NCBI GenBank assembly: GCA_024400875.1
Contig: JAKSMB010000003.1
Location: forward strand, 1-64,000
Direction of reading: 5' to 3'
Length of the DNA: 64,000 nucleotides
From: Bacteroidales bacterium
Lineage (GTDB): Bacteria; Bacteroidota; Bacteroidia; Bacteroidales; WCHB1-69
Below, one piece after another: positions 7,938 to 17,114 of this stretch (position 1 is the first letter of the stretch; every line of letters begins with the position of its first letter). Both the position numbers and the translations under genes were made by a program. Below the pieces are notes generated by a model that did no database searches, had not been told where the DNA came from, and saw nothing but the letters and a program-made list of their open reading frames with translations.

Positions 7938-8654
7938 ATGACAATGGATATTCTGAATCCCATTTTGCTCCATATAGAAACTGCAACGGAGGTGTGCTCC
8001 GTGGCTTTAAGCGAAGGTGAAAAGGTTATCGCCCTTTGTGAAACGGATGACGGAAACTCGCATTCGAAGAACCTGCTGCCTTTTATAGATACGGCCTTGC
8101 AGAAGGCGGGTCGTCGCTTGCAGGATGTGAATGGCGTGGTGGTAAGTATCGGTCCAGGTTCCTACACGGGACTACGTATCGGCGTGTCTACAGCTAAAAG
8201 TATCGCCTATGCTCTCGAGATACCTGTTATTACGGTGAATACGCTCGATAGCATTGCCTGGGGTGCTTATAATGATTGCCAGCTGCAGGATGAGGATTTT
8301 TCCGTCGTTCCGATGATTGATGCCCGTCGTATGGAAGTCTTTACCACACGTTTCGACAAATCAATGGATAGAGTGGAAGAGGTTGCTGCGTTGATAGTGG
8401 AAGATGGCGCATTCGCAGATATCTTGACTGCACATAAGGTTGTTTTCTGTGGCAATGGTATGCCGAAATGCAAGGAATTGCTTTCCCGATATGAAAACGC
8501 ATGCTTTGTTGATACAACGATTTCTGCAAAGAATATGCTCCCGGTGGCTTTGAAAAAGTGGCAGTCTAAAGACTTTGCCGATGTTGCCTATTTTGAGCCA
8601 TTCTATCTGAAGGAGTATGTGGCAGCTAAACCGAATGTGAAAGGCTTACGATAA
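7938..8654 (+). CDS. tsaB: tRNA threonylcarbamoyladenosine biosynthesis protein TsaB
   Basis: A 238-residue ASKHA-fold partner of TsaD in the complex that attaches threonylcarbamoyl to A37 of ANN-decoding tRNAs. Family landmarks are ILLHIETATEVCSVAL at the N-terminus, HSKNLLPFI and the highly conserved SIGPGSYTGLRIG segment near residue 75. The gene starts 3 nt after the GH3 fusion, so the two are co-transcribed; an ATG two codons later is also possible. The C-terminal part ends with YFEPFYLKEYVA, standard for TsaB. tsaD is not in the window. Confidence 0.93.
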   Translation: MTMDILNPILLHIETATEVCSVALSEGEKVIALCETDDGNSHSKNLLPFIDTALQKAGRRLQDVNGVVVSIGPGSYTGLRIGVSTAKSIAYALEIPVITVNTLDSIAWGAYNDCQLQDEDFSVVPMIDARRMEVFTTRFDKSMDRVEEVAALIVEDGAFADILTAHKVVFCGNGMPKCKELLSRYENACFVDTTISAKNMLPVALKKWQSKDFADVAYFEPFYLKEYVAAKPNVKGLR

Positions 8655-8664
8655 AACACCTGTT

Positions 8665-9504
8665 ATGGAAATTCACGAACCTATAGACCAGAAGAAAAAA
8701 CTGAACATCATAGCCATCGCTGATACTACGGAAGTTGGCAAGGCTGCGCTGTGTCATGGTCTGAAGTTGGCGGAGGTGTTCCAAGCCTCCCTAACCGTGA
8801 TTACCAACTTCGGGTTCGCCTTGGAAAAAAAGAAGCCGAATGAAGCCACGCAGGCACTACTGGAGCCATTGGTTCCTCAGGGCGTGGAACTGCTCTGGAA
8901 CAACGAGTATTTCTTTCCAGAGTTATTATATGGCTTTGCTGAAAAGAATAATACTATTATGTTCGTCATTGGGGTTGGAACGAGTAAGGATAAGTCCTTT
9001 TTTACCAAACAAAAGGCGCTTCGTTTCATCAAGCCGTCTCGTCTGCCCGTAATGACCGTTGGCAAACAAATGCCAGCATCGAATGCTTATCAGCAGGTGA
9101 TACTTCCCGTTGATATTGAACGCCAGGCAAAAGAGAAAGCACTATGGGCTGGATATTTCAGCCGCTTTTATAAAGCCAATATTCACATCCTTCGCACAAA
9201 ATATGAGGATGAAGGTTTGCAACTGCAAGTGGATGAAAATGTTGCATTTGTGGAGAAACTCTATAATAATCTTGAAATCCAATACGTGATAGATACGGTT
9301 CCGCCGCAAAAGGATATGGATTTATATTCCGTTTCGTATGCAAACCAGGTGCAAGCTTCCTTGACCGTAATTATGATGACCAAATATTACACGCTCGCAG
9401 ATTTGCTGTTGGGGCCACACGAGCGTAAAGTTATTGGAAATGAACTGGGTCTTCCAGTACTTTGCATCAACCAACGAGATGATTTGTACGTGTTGTGTAC
9501 ATAA
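8665..9504 (+). CDS. Tandem universal-stress-protein-like protein
   Basis: A 279-residue cytosolic protein made of two Usp/HUP-like alpha-beta halves (about 14-133 and 140-275). Each begins with a hydrophobic beta strand (LNIIAIAD; QQVILPVD) and ends with a strand after a Gly-rich turn (LPVMTVG; LGLPVLCIN). The classical ATP-binding G-2X-G-9X-G(S/T) loop is not clearly preserved, so nucleotide binding is uncertain. It lies 10 nt after tsaB and 23 nt before recG, in an apparent operon. The specific role is unknown; stress signalling is only a family-level inference. Confidence 0.75.
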   Translation: MEIHEPIDQKKKLNIIAIADTTEVGKAALCHGLKLAEVFQASLTVITNFGFALEKKKPNEATQALLEPLVPQGVELLWNNEYFFPELLYGFAEKNNTIMFVIGVGTSKDKSFFTKQKALRFIKPSRLPVMTVGKQMPASNAYQQVILPVDIERQAKEKALWAGYFSRFYKANIHILRTKYEDEGLQLQVDENVAFVEKLYNNLEIQYVIDTVPPQKDMDLYSVSYANQVQASLTVIMMTKYYTLADLLLGPHERKVIGNELGLPVLCINQRDDLYVLCT

Positions 9505-9527
9505 CCGAAAACAAAATATAGAAGAAA

Positions 9528-11636
9528 ATGACGAATGACATACTGAAAACCTCCATTGAGTTTCTGAAAGGAGTAGGACCAAAACGTGCTGAAGTGCTGA
9601 GAAAGGAGTTTGGCATCGAAACATTTGACGACCTGCTTCACTATTATCCCTATCGACATATAGATAAATCACATATCTATCACGTGTCTGATATCGTGGA
9701 AGATGGAGGGTATATTCAACTTCGAGGAAAGATCACAAGCATACAAGTGGCTGGGCAGCAGCGCACAAAGCGACTGACCGCTCAGTTTTCTGACAATACG
9801 GGAAGCATTGAACTGGTGTGGTTTAATGGCATCAAGTGGGTGCAAGATCTCCTACAATCGAAAAAGGAATTCATTGTTTTCGGAAAGCCGGCGGTCTTCA
9901 ATGGCCGTTGGAGTATTACCCATCCGGAGATGATAGATCCGTATGCCCAAACGGATTCTTCCGTTCCTATGGCGTTTATGCCTTTGTATAACACCTCCGA
10001 TGTCGCCAAGAAGAAAACGCTGGACTCAAAGGCATTGGCAAAACTGGTACAGAATCTGATCCCAGTGGTCCAATGTGTGATACAGGAAACGCTTTCCGAT
10101 TCGATACTGAATACGCTGAAGCTGATGCCGCTGAAACAGGCTTTGTGCCAGATACATTACCCACAGAGTAGTCAGCACCTGGCCAATGCTGCATTCCGCT
10201 TGAAGTTCGATGAACTTTTCTTTACTCAGCTGAAGATGCTTCTGCTCAAGCAGATAAATACCAAGCGCATACAGGGTCACGTGTTCGGTAAGGTGGGCGA
10301 CTATTTCAATCGCTTTTATAAGGAATGTCTGCCCTTTGACTTGACAAACGCACAAAAGCGTGTAATCCGTGAGATTAGAACGGATATGGGTAGTGGCCGC
10401 CAGATGAATCGTTTGCTGCAAGGTGATGTGGGTAGCGGGAAAACGATTATTGCTCTCTTTGTGATGCTTCTGGCAAAGGACAATGGCTATCAAGCTTGTC
10501 TGATGGCTCCTACGGAAATCCTTGCAACACAGCATTTTGATAAGATAAGCAAGCAGGTGGCTCCATTGGGACTTCGTGTGGAGTTTCTATCAGGTTCGAC
10601 GAAAACAGCAAAACGACGCCAGATACTGGAGGGACTTCAGAGTGGAGATGTGGATATCCTGATAGGCACGCATGCCTTGATTGAAAACAATGTGCAGTTT
10701 GCAAACCTCGGATTGGTGGTGATTGATGAGCAACACCGTTTTGGCGTTGAACAGAGAGCTAAGTTGTGGCGTAAGAACAATGTCCCACCTCATGTGCTCG
10801 TGATGACGGCCACTCCTATCCCCAGAACGCTGGCGATGACACTCTATGGAGATCTGGATATTTCGGTGGTGGATGAATTGCCTCAAGGACGAAAACCTAT
10901 CGTAACGCAGCATTTTTATGAGAAAGATAGATTGCGTCTACTCGGTTTCATGAAACAACAAATTGATGCAGGACGGCAGGTGTTTGTCGTCTATCCCCTG
11001 ATCCAGGAGTCCGAGAAAATGGATATGCTGAATTTGATGACGGGTTATGAAGCGATGGAACGTGCTTTCCCATTGCCCCAGTATGCATTGGGCATTGTTC
11101 ACGGAAAGATGAAACCGGAGGAAAAAGATTATGAAATGCAGCGCTTTCTGAAAAAAGAAACACAAATCCTGCTTTCCACTACGGTCATTGAGGTGGGCAT
11201 TGATGTGCCAAATGCAACGGTGATGGTGATAGAGAATGCGGAACGCTTTGGCTTATCACAGTTGCATCAATTGCGTGGCCGTGTTGGACGTGGCGGAAAT
11301 CAGTCGTATTGCATCCTGATGTCAAAATATGAACTCAGTGCCGATAGCAAAAAACGACTCAATGCGATGGTGAGCACAAATGATGGATTTGAAATCGCCA
11401 ACTTTGACCTTCAACTTCGTGGACCTGGCGATATACAAGGTACACAGCAAAGTGGTATGCTCGACTTCAAAATTGCGGATATTGTCAAAGATGAGAAGCT
11501 CGTTGCCTATACCCGAAATATGGCTATTCAAATTCTTGAGGCTGATCCTGCGTTGCAAAATCCTGATAATCGTAAACTTAGGGATACTGTGGCAGAGATG
11601 ATGAAGACGGAAACAAATTGGAGTATCATTGGTTAG
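9528..11636 (+). CDS. recG: ATP-dependent DNA helicase RecG
   Basis: A monomeric double-strand DNA translocase that reverses stalled forks and processes Holliday junctions. At 702 residues it has the N-terminal wedge/OB domain (residues ~1-230, beginning FLKGVGPKRAEVLRKEFGI), then the helicase core. Walker A is GDVGSGKT (about 301), the DExH box is VIDEQHRFG, motif III is TATPIPRTL, and motif VI is QLHQLRGRVGRG. The C-terminal TRG-like region has GFEIANFDLQLRGPGD. All key motifs are intact. It is the last gene of the GH3-tsaB-usp run. Confidence 0.96.
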   Translation: MTNDILKTSIEFLKGVGPKRAEVLRKEFGIETFDDLLHYYPYRHIDKSHIYHVSDIVEDGGYIQLRGKITSIQVAGQQRTKRLTAQFSDNTGSIELVWFNGIKWVQDLLQSKKEFIVFGKPAVFNGRWSITHPEMIDPYAQTDSSVPMAFMPLYNTSDVAKKKTLDSKALAKLVQNLIPVVQCVIQETLSDSILNTLKLMPLKQALCQIHYPQSSQHLANAAFRLKFDELFFTQLKMLLLKQINTKRIQGHVFGKVGDYFNRFYKECLPFDLTNAQKRVIREIRTDMGSGRQMNRLLQGDVGSGKTIIALFVMLLAKDNGYQACLMAPTEILATQHFDKISKQVAPLGLRVEFLSGSTKTAKRRQILEGLQSGDVDILIGTHALIENNVQFANLGLVVIDEQHRFGVEQRAKLWRKNNVPPHVLVMTATPIPRTLAMTLYGDLDISVVDELPQGRKPIVTQHFYEKDRLRLLGFMKQQIDAGRQVFVVYPLIQESEKMDMLNLMTGYEAMERAFPLPQYALGIVHGKMKPEEKDYEMQRFLKKETQILLSTTVIEVGIDVPNATVMVIENAERFGLSQLHQLRGRVGRGGNQSYCILMSKYELSADSKKRLNAMVSTNDGFEIANFDLQLRGPGDIQGTQQSGMLDFKIADIVKDEKLVAYTRNMAIQILEADPALQNPDNRKLRDTVAEMMKTETNWSIIG

Positions 11637-11644
11637 GTTTTTTA

Positions 11645-11652
11645 TAAATTTG
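11645..11652 (+). promoter_or_regulatory. -7 box of ftcD promoter
   Basis: TAAATTTG followed by C matches TAnnTTTG and leaves an AT-rich leader of about 45 nt before the ATG at 11705. Confidence 0.6.
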
Positions 11653-11704
11653 CCGTCTCGTTCTTGAAATAATAAATAATTAATAATCAATATAATAATT
11701 CATT

Positions 11705-13405
11705 ATGAAGCAGTTAATTGAATGCGTTCCTAATTTTAGTGAAGGAAGAAATCCTGAAATCATCAACCAAGTGGCTGATGTAATCAAACAAGCTGAAGGT
11801 GTAACATTGTTGGATGTTGATCCAGGTGCAACTACCAACCGCACAGTCGTTACTTTTGTTGGTACTCCAGATGCGGTAGTGGATGCTGCTTTCCAACTCA
11901 TCGCTAAGTGTCAGGAGTTGATTGATATGCGCGGCCATCACGGCGATCATCCTCGCTTCGGTGCTACAGACGTTTGCCCTCTGGTACCTGTTGCAAACAT
12001 TACAATGGAAGAGACTGCAGAATATGCACGTAAATTGGCTGAACGCGTTGGTAAAGAGTTGAACATTCCGGTATATTGCTATGAGAATGCAGCTTATGAG
12101 GAAAAGAGACGCAACTTGGCAAATTGCCGCCAAGGTGAATACGAAGCTTTGAAAGAACGTATCACTACCAAGGAATGGAAACCTGATTTTGGTCCTAACA
12201 AATTCACAGAAAGCGTTGCAAAGAGCGGCGCAACGGCTATTGGCGCTCGCGACTTCCTCATCGCTGTGAACTACAACTTGAATACAACTTCTACTCGTCG
12301 TGCGAATGCTATCGCTTTCGACGTTCGTGAAAAAGGTCGTAAAAAACGTGAAGGTAACCCTATCACAGGCAAGATCGTGAAAGACGAAAACGGCAACGCT
12401 GTTATGATCCCTGGTACATTGAAAGGTACAAAGGCTATCGGTTGGTATATCGCTGAATATGGCGTGGCTCAGGTTTCAATGAATATCACTAATACAAATG
12501 TTACGCCTTTGCACGTGGCTTTTGATGAGGTTACAGCAAAGGCTGCCAAACGTGGTGTACGCGTAACTGGCGCTGAAATCGTTGGCTTGATTCCTAAGAA
12601 GGTTTTGATCGAAGCTGGTAACTATTATCTGGCAAAACAACATCGTTCTCTGGGTATCGATGAGGCTGAAAAGATTAAGATTGCGATCAAATCTATGGGC
12701 CTTGACGATTTGAAACCTTTCAATCCAGAAGAAAAAGTGATTGAATATCTCTTGGAAAAGGAAAATACGGCAAAGAAACTCGTGGATATGACTTGTACGG
12801 GTTTCGCTAATGAAACAGCTTCTGAAAGTCCAGCTCCTGGCGGTGGCTCTATCTCTGCTTATATGGCTGCTTTAGGCGCTTCCCTCGGTACGATGGTTGC
12901 AAACCTCTCTTCTCATAAACCAGGTTGGGACGACAAATGGGAGTTCTTCTCCAAATGGGCTGAAAAAGGTCAGGCTTTGAAAGATCAATTGTTGGCACTC
13001 GTTGATGAAGATACGAACGCTTTCAATGTCATCATGAATGCATTCGGCATGCCAAAGGGCACGGACGAAGAAAAGGCTGCTCGCAAGGCTGCTATCCAAT
13101 CTGGTACTAAATATGCTACCGAAGTTCCAATGCGTACCATCGAGACTTCCTTCCAAGTATTCGACGTATGTGCTGCTATGATTAAGAAGGGTAATCCTGC
13201 ATCTGTTTCTGACGCTGGCGTTGGCGTTCTTTGCGCTCGCGCTGCCATCCATGGCGCTTACTTGAATGTCAAGATCAATGCTTCTTCTCTCGAAGATAAG
13301 GAATATGCTGAAATGATGATCAATAAGGCTCACGACTATGTCGTGAAGGCTGATCGTCTGGAAAAATCTTTGATGAAGAAAACAGAACAAGTTATTGAAG
13401 CTTAA
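11705..13405 (+). CDS. ftcD: Glutamate formimidoyltransferase / formimidoyltetrahydrofolate cyclodeaminase
   Basis: A bifunctional enzyme of histidine degradation: it moves the formimino group from formiminoglutamate to tetrahydrofolate, then cyclodeaminates it to methenyl-THF and ammonia. The transferase part covers ~1-325 with IECVPNFSEGR, MRGHHGDHPRFGATDVCPL (catalytic His region) and GARDFLIAVNYNL. The cyclodeaminase part covers ~360-560 with ESPAPGGGSISAYMAALG. At 566 residues it is full length, like the fused vertebrate and Bacteroidota forms. Other hut genes (hutH, hutU, hutI) are not nearby. The glycosyltransferase gene follows after 10 nt. Confidence 0.95.
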   Translation: MKQLIECVPNFSEGRNPEIINQVADVIKQAEGVTLLDVDPGATTNRTVVTFVGTPDAVVDAAFQLIAKCQELIDMRGHHGDHPRFGATDVCPLVPVANITMEETAEYARKLAERVGKELNIPVYCYENAAYEEKRRNLANCRQGEYEALKERITTKEWKPDFGPNKFTESVAKSGATAIGARDFLIAVNYNLNTTSTRRANAIAFDVREKGRKKREGNPITGKIVKDENGNAVMIPGTLKGTKAIGWYIAEYGVAQVSMNITNTNVTPLHVAFDEVTAKAAKRGVRVTGAEIVGLIPKKVLIEAGNYYLAKQHRSLGIDEAEKIKIAIKSMGLDDLKPFNPEEKVIEYLLEKENTAKKLVDMTCTGFANETASESPAPGGGSISAYMAALGASLGTMVANLSSHKPGWDDKWEFFSKWAEKGQALKDQLLALVDEDTNAFNVIMNAFGMPKGTDEEKAARKAAIQSGTKYATEVPMRTIETSFQVFDVCAAMIKKGNPASVSDAGVGVLCARAAIHGAYLNVKINASSLEDKEYAEMMINKAHDYVVKADRLEKSLMKKTEQVIEA

Positions 13406-13415
13406 TAATCTATAA

Positions 13416-14579
13416 ATGAAGATACTGGTTGCTCTTTCAAGGTTTCCTTACCCGCTAGAGAAGGGAGATAAACTGCGTGCGTATCATCAGATCAGATGTT
13501 TGTCGCAACAACACGACATCTATCTGGTGGCCGTTCACGAGCAATCAGTATCTTTGAATGATTTGGAACAACTGAAACCTTTCTGCAAGGAGATTTTCTT
13601 GTTGAAACAAGGCTTTGTAGACAAATGCGTGAACATAACAAGGGCGTTTTTTACAGGTCTACCTCTCCAATGTGGTTATTTCTATAGCCGTAAGAATCAG
13701 AAACGTTTTGACGAGATTGTGGCTCAGGTGCGTCCCGACCATATCTATTGCCAATTGATACGTATGGCTGAATACGTGAAGAATTATCCGATAGCGAAGA
13801 CATTGGACTACCAGGATGTGTTCTCCAAAGGCGCTCTTCGTCGTGCCGAAAAGGCGGTTTGGTTTACGAGACCTTTCTTTATGATGGAGTATCGCCGCGT
13901 ATCACGTTATGAAAATGAGGTTTTCAATCGTTTCAATCATAAGACAATCATTACGGCGGTTGACCGTGATTTGATTCCAAATGAACATCGAGATGAGATC
14001 GCAGTGGTGGCTAACGGTGTGGATTTTGAACATTTCAGTTACCATCAGGAGGAAAAGATCTATGACATTATCTTCTCTGGTAATATGAATTATGCGCCGA
14101 ATGTGGATGCTGCTGAGTTTCTCGCAAAAGAGATATTTCCTGCACTGAAACGAGAAATGCCGGGCTTGAAACTGGTACTCTGTGGAGCAACACCAGCCCC
14201 GAGAGTGAAAGCTCTCCAAAGCGAGGATGTCATCGTTACGGGATGGGTCGATAATATGGCAGAATGGTACGCCAAATCGCGTGTCTTCGTTGCCCCTATG
14301 CGTATGGGTACGGGCTTGCAAAATAAACTCCTGGAGGCAATGGCTATGCAACTCCCTTGCGTGACCTCTCCACTGGCTGCCAAGCCTTTGGAAAATGCGG
14401 AGGCGAAATATGCAGTGATGCCTTGTAGCACGACTTCGGGCTATGTGGAAGCCGTTCGTGGCTTGTTGCAGGATCCTGAGTTATATGAACGCCTCTCCAA
14501 CAATGGCTATCAGTATGTACATGAACAGTACGACTGGCAAAATGCTGTGGAGAAATTACAACAGCTCATGAACCAGTAG
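13416..14579 (+). CDS. Glycosyltransferase family 4-like protein
   Basis: A 387-residue GT-B-fold glycosyltransferase, probably cytosolic and membrane-associated. It starts with ILVALSRFPYPLEKGDKLR, the acceptor-side glycine/basic loop common in GT4 proteins. The C-terminal Rossmann half has FSGNMNYAPNVDAAEFLAKE, LVLCGATPAP, VTGWVDNMAEWYAKS, and the sugar-nucleotide ribose/phosphate segment RMGTGLQNKLLEAMAMQLP with its conserved Glu. Donor and acceptor cannot be told from sequence. It lies 10 nt after ftcD with no functional link apparent. A weak hairpin follows. Confidence 0.85.
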   Translation: MKILVALSRFPYPLEKGDKLRAYHQIRCLSQQHDIYLVAVHEQSVSLNDLEQLKPFCKEIFLLKQGFVDKCVNITRAFFTGLPLQCGYFYSRKNQKRFDEIVAQVRPDHIYCQLIRMAEYVKNYPIAKTLDYQDVFSKGALRRAEKAVWFTRPFFMMEYRRVSRYENEVFNRFNHKTIITAVDRDLIPNEHRDEIAVVANGVDFEHFSYHQEEKIYDIIFSGNMNYAPNVDAAEFLAKEIFPALKREMPGLKLVLCGATPAPRVKALQSEDVIVTGWVDNMAEWYAKSRVFVAPMRMGTGLQNKLLEAMAMQLPCVTSPLAAKPLENAEAKYAVMPCSTTSGYVEAVRGLLQDPELYERLSNNGYQYVHEQYDWQNAVEKLQQLMNQ

Positions 14580-14585
14580 TTCTTT

Positions 14586-14607
14586 AGGTCTATTTTGACC
14601 TTTTTTC
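14586..14607 (+). terminator. Weak candidate terminator after glycosyltransferase
   Basis: Short arms AGGTC and GACCT (14586-14590, 14597-14601) are followed by a run of six T. The 5-bp stem makes this a low-confidence call. Confidence 0.35.
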
Positions 14608-14640
14608 AGGAATAATTGCAAAGGATAGAGATAGAGTGAG

Positions 14641-14667
14641 TTGGAATCAAAAAAAATTATATATTTG
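14641..14667 (+). promoter_or_regulatory. Promoter of yceD-rpmF
   Basis: The -7 box TATATTTG is at 14660-14667, followed by C. A TTGG at 14641 fits a -33 element, with about 16-18 nt between. It is one of the better two-part promoters in the window. Confidence 0.65.
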
Positions 14668-14687
14668 CACCCCCAAAAAATAGCACA

Positions 14688-15239
14688 ATGGAAGAGAAAC
14701 TTATACGTGAACAATTTAAACTCCGATTGTCTGGTGTTGAGGATGGAACGTACAGTTACTCAGTAGATTGTGATAAATCGTTCTTTGAATTGGCAGAACT
14801 TTCCGATATCTTGGATGGTCATTTGAATTTGCAAATTGAAATGATGAAAACTGAGAAATTGGTGAATCTGAAGTTCCATTTCGAGGGTTCAGTGGCAGCA
14901 ACTTGTGATCGCTGCTTGCTCCCTGTAACCTTGCCAATGGATTTTGATGACCAACTTTTGGTGAAATTGGTTCCAGAGGTTGAGGAAGGCGAAAATGATG
15001 ATGACGACGATATCTGGGTCTTGGAAGAGAATACATACGAACTTGATGTCTTCCATTTCGTTTACGAATCAATTATGCTGGCGATGCCGCTGAGAGTAGT
15101 ACACGAGGACGACGAAAACGGTAACTCTACCTGCGATCCAGAAGTTGTGAAGAAGTTGGAAGAATTGTCAGCAAAACAGGACGAAGAGGAAACTGATCCT
15201 CGTTGGGATGCGTTAAAGAACTTAAAATTAGAAGATTAA
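14688..15239 (+). CDS. yceD: YceD/DUF177 family protein (23S rRNA accumulation)
   Basis: A 183-residue acidic protein of the DUF177 family, which in E. coli supports 23S rRNA accumulation. The family core CDRCLLPVTLPMDFDDQLLVK lies around residues 70-90, including the CxxC pair. A strongly acidic stretch (ENDDDDDIWVLEEN) follows, and it ends with DPRWDALKNLKLED, the usual DPR-WxxLKxL C-terminus. rpmF follows after 22 nt, the classical yceD-rpmF pairing, which is strong contextual support. It is driven by the promoter at 14641-14667. Confidence 0.9.
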   Translation: MEEKLIREQFKLRLSGVEDGTYSYSVDCDKSFFELAELSDILDGHLNLQIEMMKTEKLVNLKFHFEGSVAATCDRCLLPVTLPMDFDDQLLVKLVPEVEEGENDDDDDIWVLEENTYELDVFHFVYESIMLAMPLRVVHEDDENGNSTCDPEVVKKLEELSAKQDEEETDPRWDALKNLKLED

Positions 15240-15261
15240 TAACAGATAAAATTTATTAATT

Positions 15262-15450
15262 ATGCCAAATCCAAAAAGAAGACACTCTGCAATGAGAAGA
15301 GATAAGAGAAGAGCTCACGATTTCATCACCGCTCCTCAACTTACAACCTGCAGCCACTGTGGTGCTCCTATCCTTACACACCGTGTATGCCCAGAATGTG
15401 GTTACTATAGAGGTAAACAAGCTATCGAAGTTAGCGGCGCTGCTCAATAG
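15262..15450 (+). CDS. rpmF: 50S ribosomal protein L32 (bL32), zinc-binding form
   Basis: A 62-residue basic ribosomal protein. The N-terminus MPNPKRRHSAMRRDKRRAHD is typical of bL32. Four cysteines in CSHC and CPEC pairs (residues ~32-48) form the zinc ribbon of the C+ paralogue class. It lies immediately after yceD in the same transcript. Confidence 0.97.
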   Translation: MPNPKRRHSAMRRDKRRAHDFITAPQLTTCSHCGAPILTHRVCPECGYYRGKQAIEVSGAAQ

Positions 15451-15521
15451 TAGGTTTGTAATTTCTAGAATTATAGTATAGATGACATAAGCGATTATGC
15501 CATCTTTTCTTGTTTGTGACT

Positions 15522-16097
15522 ATGGAATTGATATTTGCAACACATAACCAGCATAAAACTCAGGAGGTTCTTGAGATTCTTGGTGGTAAATGGGATGTTA
15601 AAAATCTTCACGACCTTGGCTGTGAGGAGGAAATCCCTGAAACGTCAGATACGCTAAAGGGCAATGCCCTGCAGAAAGCTCAATACGTTTACGAAAAGTA
15701 TGGGGTGGACTGCTTTGCCGATGACACTGGACTTGAAGTAGAAGCTCTGGATGGCCGTCCGGGCGTCTATTCCGCCCGCTATGCTGGCGAGCACTGCTCC
15801 TTCGCTGATAATGTTAATAAGATGTTGAAGGAGATGGATGGAAAAAACAATCGCAAGGCTTGCTTTAAAACCGTAATTGCGCTCATCCTTAAGGGGGAAA
15901 CCTATTTTTTCGAGGGTAGGGTAGATGGCGAGATTCTGACGGCAGCTACCGGTGAAGCGGGCTTTGGATATGATCCAATCTTTAGACCTGATGGCTTTGA
16001 AAAATCGTTTGCTGAAATGTCGGCAGATGATAAAAATGCAATCAGCCATCGCGGCAGAGCGATGCAAAAACTGGTTCAGTTCTTGAATGCACTGTAA
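15522..16097 (+). CDS. rdgB: XTP/dITP diphosphatase (RdgB/HAM1)
   Basis: Hydrolyses non-canonical purine NTPs (XTP, dITP, ITP) to monophosphates, keeping them out of DNA and RNA. The ATG at 15522 gives [16 protein letters not shown], the family N-terminus; an upstream TTG at 15510 is rejected. Later motifs are [38 protein letters not shown] with the catalytic Asp pair, [11 protein letters not shown] and ISHRGRAM. The 191-residue length is standard. It lies 71 nt after rpmF and ends in a strong terminator shared with the opposing merR gene. Confidence 0.95.
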   Translation: MELIFATHNQHKTQEVLEILGGKWDVKNLHDLGCEEEIPETSDTLKGNALQKAQYVYEKYGVDCFADDTGLEVEALDGRPGVYSARYAGEHCSFADNVNKMLKEMDGKNNRKACFKTVIALILKGETYFFEGRVDGEILTAATGEAGFGYDPIFRPDGFEKSFAEMSADDKNAISHRGRAMQKLVQFLNAL

Positions 16098-16102
16098 AAT
16101 AT

Positions 16103-16134
16103 AAGGGACTTGATTAGTCAAGTCCCTTTTTTAT
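16103..16134. terminator. Terminator of rdgB, overlapping the 3' end of the merR-like gene
   Basis: The 11-bp arms AAGGGACTTGA (16103-16113) and TCAAGTCCCTT (16118-16128) pair perfectly around TTAG. A T-rich tail follows on the rightward side, so it mainly serves rdgB. The opposing gene's TAA lies in the loop, and its last codons form the right arm. Confidence 0.85.
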
Positions 16135-16482
16135 TTTCAATAACATTTCTTTTATATCCGTCAGTGCCTTTATGATGGTGGCATTTTCCCCTTCTTGCGT
16201 GAGATTGTTCTTCATCGCCTCTTTGGCGCCTTTTAGGGTGTATCCTTTCACTTTGGTGAGATAATGGATGGTGCGTATCAAGGCGATATCGTTCTTGGAG
16301 AAAAAACGATCCCCTTTCCCATTCTTGCGTGGCTTGAGAACGTCAAATTCATTCTCCCAATAGCGAAGCGTGGAGACCGGGATGTCGAACATCTTGGCCG
16401 TTTCTCCAATGCTATAGTAGAGCTTGTTCTTGTCGTCAAAATTATCGGGAAGCGGAAGTCCGTTTTCTTCTATGTTGTTCAT
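16114..16482 (-). CDS. MerR-family transcriptional regulator
   Basis: A 122-residue DNA-binding protein. The winged helix-turn-helix occupies residues ~22-90: [25 protein letters not shown], then the wing and [20 protein letters not shown] short helix follows, ending KKGLD. No effector-binding cysteines or large ligand domain are present, as in other short Bacteroidota MerR proteins, so the signal is unknown. Its start overlaps the smpB stop by 4 nt (ATGA), so translation is coupled to smpB. Targets cannot be named. Confidence 0.88.
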   Translation of the reverse strand: MNNIEENGLPLPDNFDDKNKLYYSIGETAKMFDIPVSTLRYWENEFDVLKPRKNGKGDRFFSKNDIALIRTIHYLTKVKGYTLKGAKEAMKNNLTQEGENATIIKALTDIKEMLLKIKKGLD

Positions 16483-16937
16483 TCGTCTTCGTGATTTCTT
16501 CTACGTTCGTCTTTTTCTTTGATGCTCTCACGCTTGTCGTATAGCTTTTTACCCTTTGCCAAGGAGATGTCAAGCTTCGCATAACCGTTTTCGTTAATCC
16601 ATAACAGGGTAGGTATGATGGTGAAACCGCGTTCATTCAACTTGATGAGCAGTTTCTTGATTTCTTTTCGATTCAACAGCAGTTTGCGATCGCGTTTGGG
16701 CGGATGGTTGTTGTAACTGCCCGCTGCGTACTCGCTGATGTGCATGTTGTGAACCCATAGCTCACCGTTTACAAATGAACAGTAGGCGTCTGTAATATTG
16801 GCTTTTCCGGCACGGATAGATTTAATCTCCGTCCCGGTTAGGACGATGCCGGCAGTGTATGACGTGATAAGGAAATACTGGTAATCAGCTTTCCTGTTTT
16901 TGATTTCTATGTTAGCGTTAGTCTTATGTTTGCTCAT
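16479..16937 (-). CDS. smpB: SsrA-binding protein SmpB
   Basis: Binds tmRNA and brings it to stalled ribosomes for trans-translation. The 152-residue protein has the OB-fold signature [20 protein letters not shown] (residues ~29-48), then the [13 protein letters not shown] segment. Its basic C-terminal tail [13 protein letters not shown] is the part that enters the mRNA channel. The tmRNA gene ssrA is not in this window. A -7 box at 16955-16962 lies 18 nt upstream. The merR-like gene is translationally coupled downstream. Confidence 0.96.
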   Translation of the reverse strand: MSKHKTNANIEIKNRKADYQYFLITSYTAGIVLTGTEIKSIRAGKANITDAYCSFVNGELWVHNMHISEYAAGSYNNHPPKRDRKLLLNRKEIKKLLIKLNERGFTIIPTLLWINENGYAKLDISLAKGKKLYDKRESIKEKDERRRNHEDE

Positions 16938-16954
16938 AACTTCATTGAGAGATG

Positions 16955-16962
16955 CAAAAGTA
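16955..16962 (-). promoter_or_regulatory. -7 box of smpB promoter
   Basis: Leftward TACTTTTG followed by C matches TAnnTTTG, about 18 nt before the smpB ATG. Confidence 0.6.
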
Positions 16963-17029
16963 CAAAAAATGAGATATTTTCAGGTGCCATTTTTCCAACT
17001 TGTATGTTAAAAAAAACGAAAAAGGTGTG

Positions 17030-17060
17030 TTGTCCCGTATTTGTTGAATTGTTATCTTTG
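17030..17060 (+). promoter_or_regulatory. Promoter of AAA_28-DHFR gene
   Basis: The -7 box TATCTTTG is at 17053-17060, with a TTG at 17030-17032 in the right place for -33. It falls inside the long open frame starting at 16926, which supports the ATG at 17115 as the true start. Confidence 0.6.
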
Positions 17061-17114
17061 TGCCTTAAAAAATTAACCCTGTTTGAAAGGGCTTTGACTC
17101 TCAAATCAACTCGA

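Noticed and set aside
16926..17114. 63-codon N-terminal extension of the AAA_28-DHFR protein
   Set aside because: It overlaps smpB and the gene's own promoter, and has no family similarity that I can see.
16938..17114. tmRNA gene near smpB
   Set aside because: The gap is only ~180 nt, holds two promoters and has no tRNA-like end.
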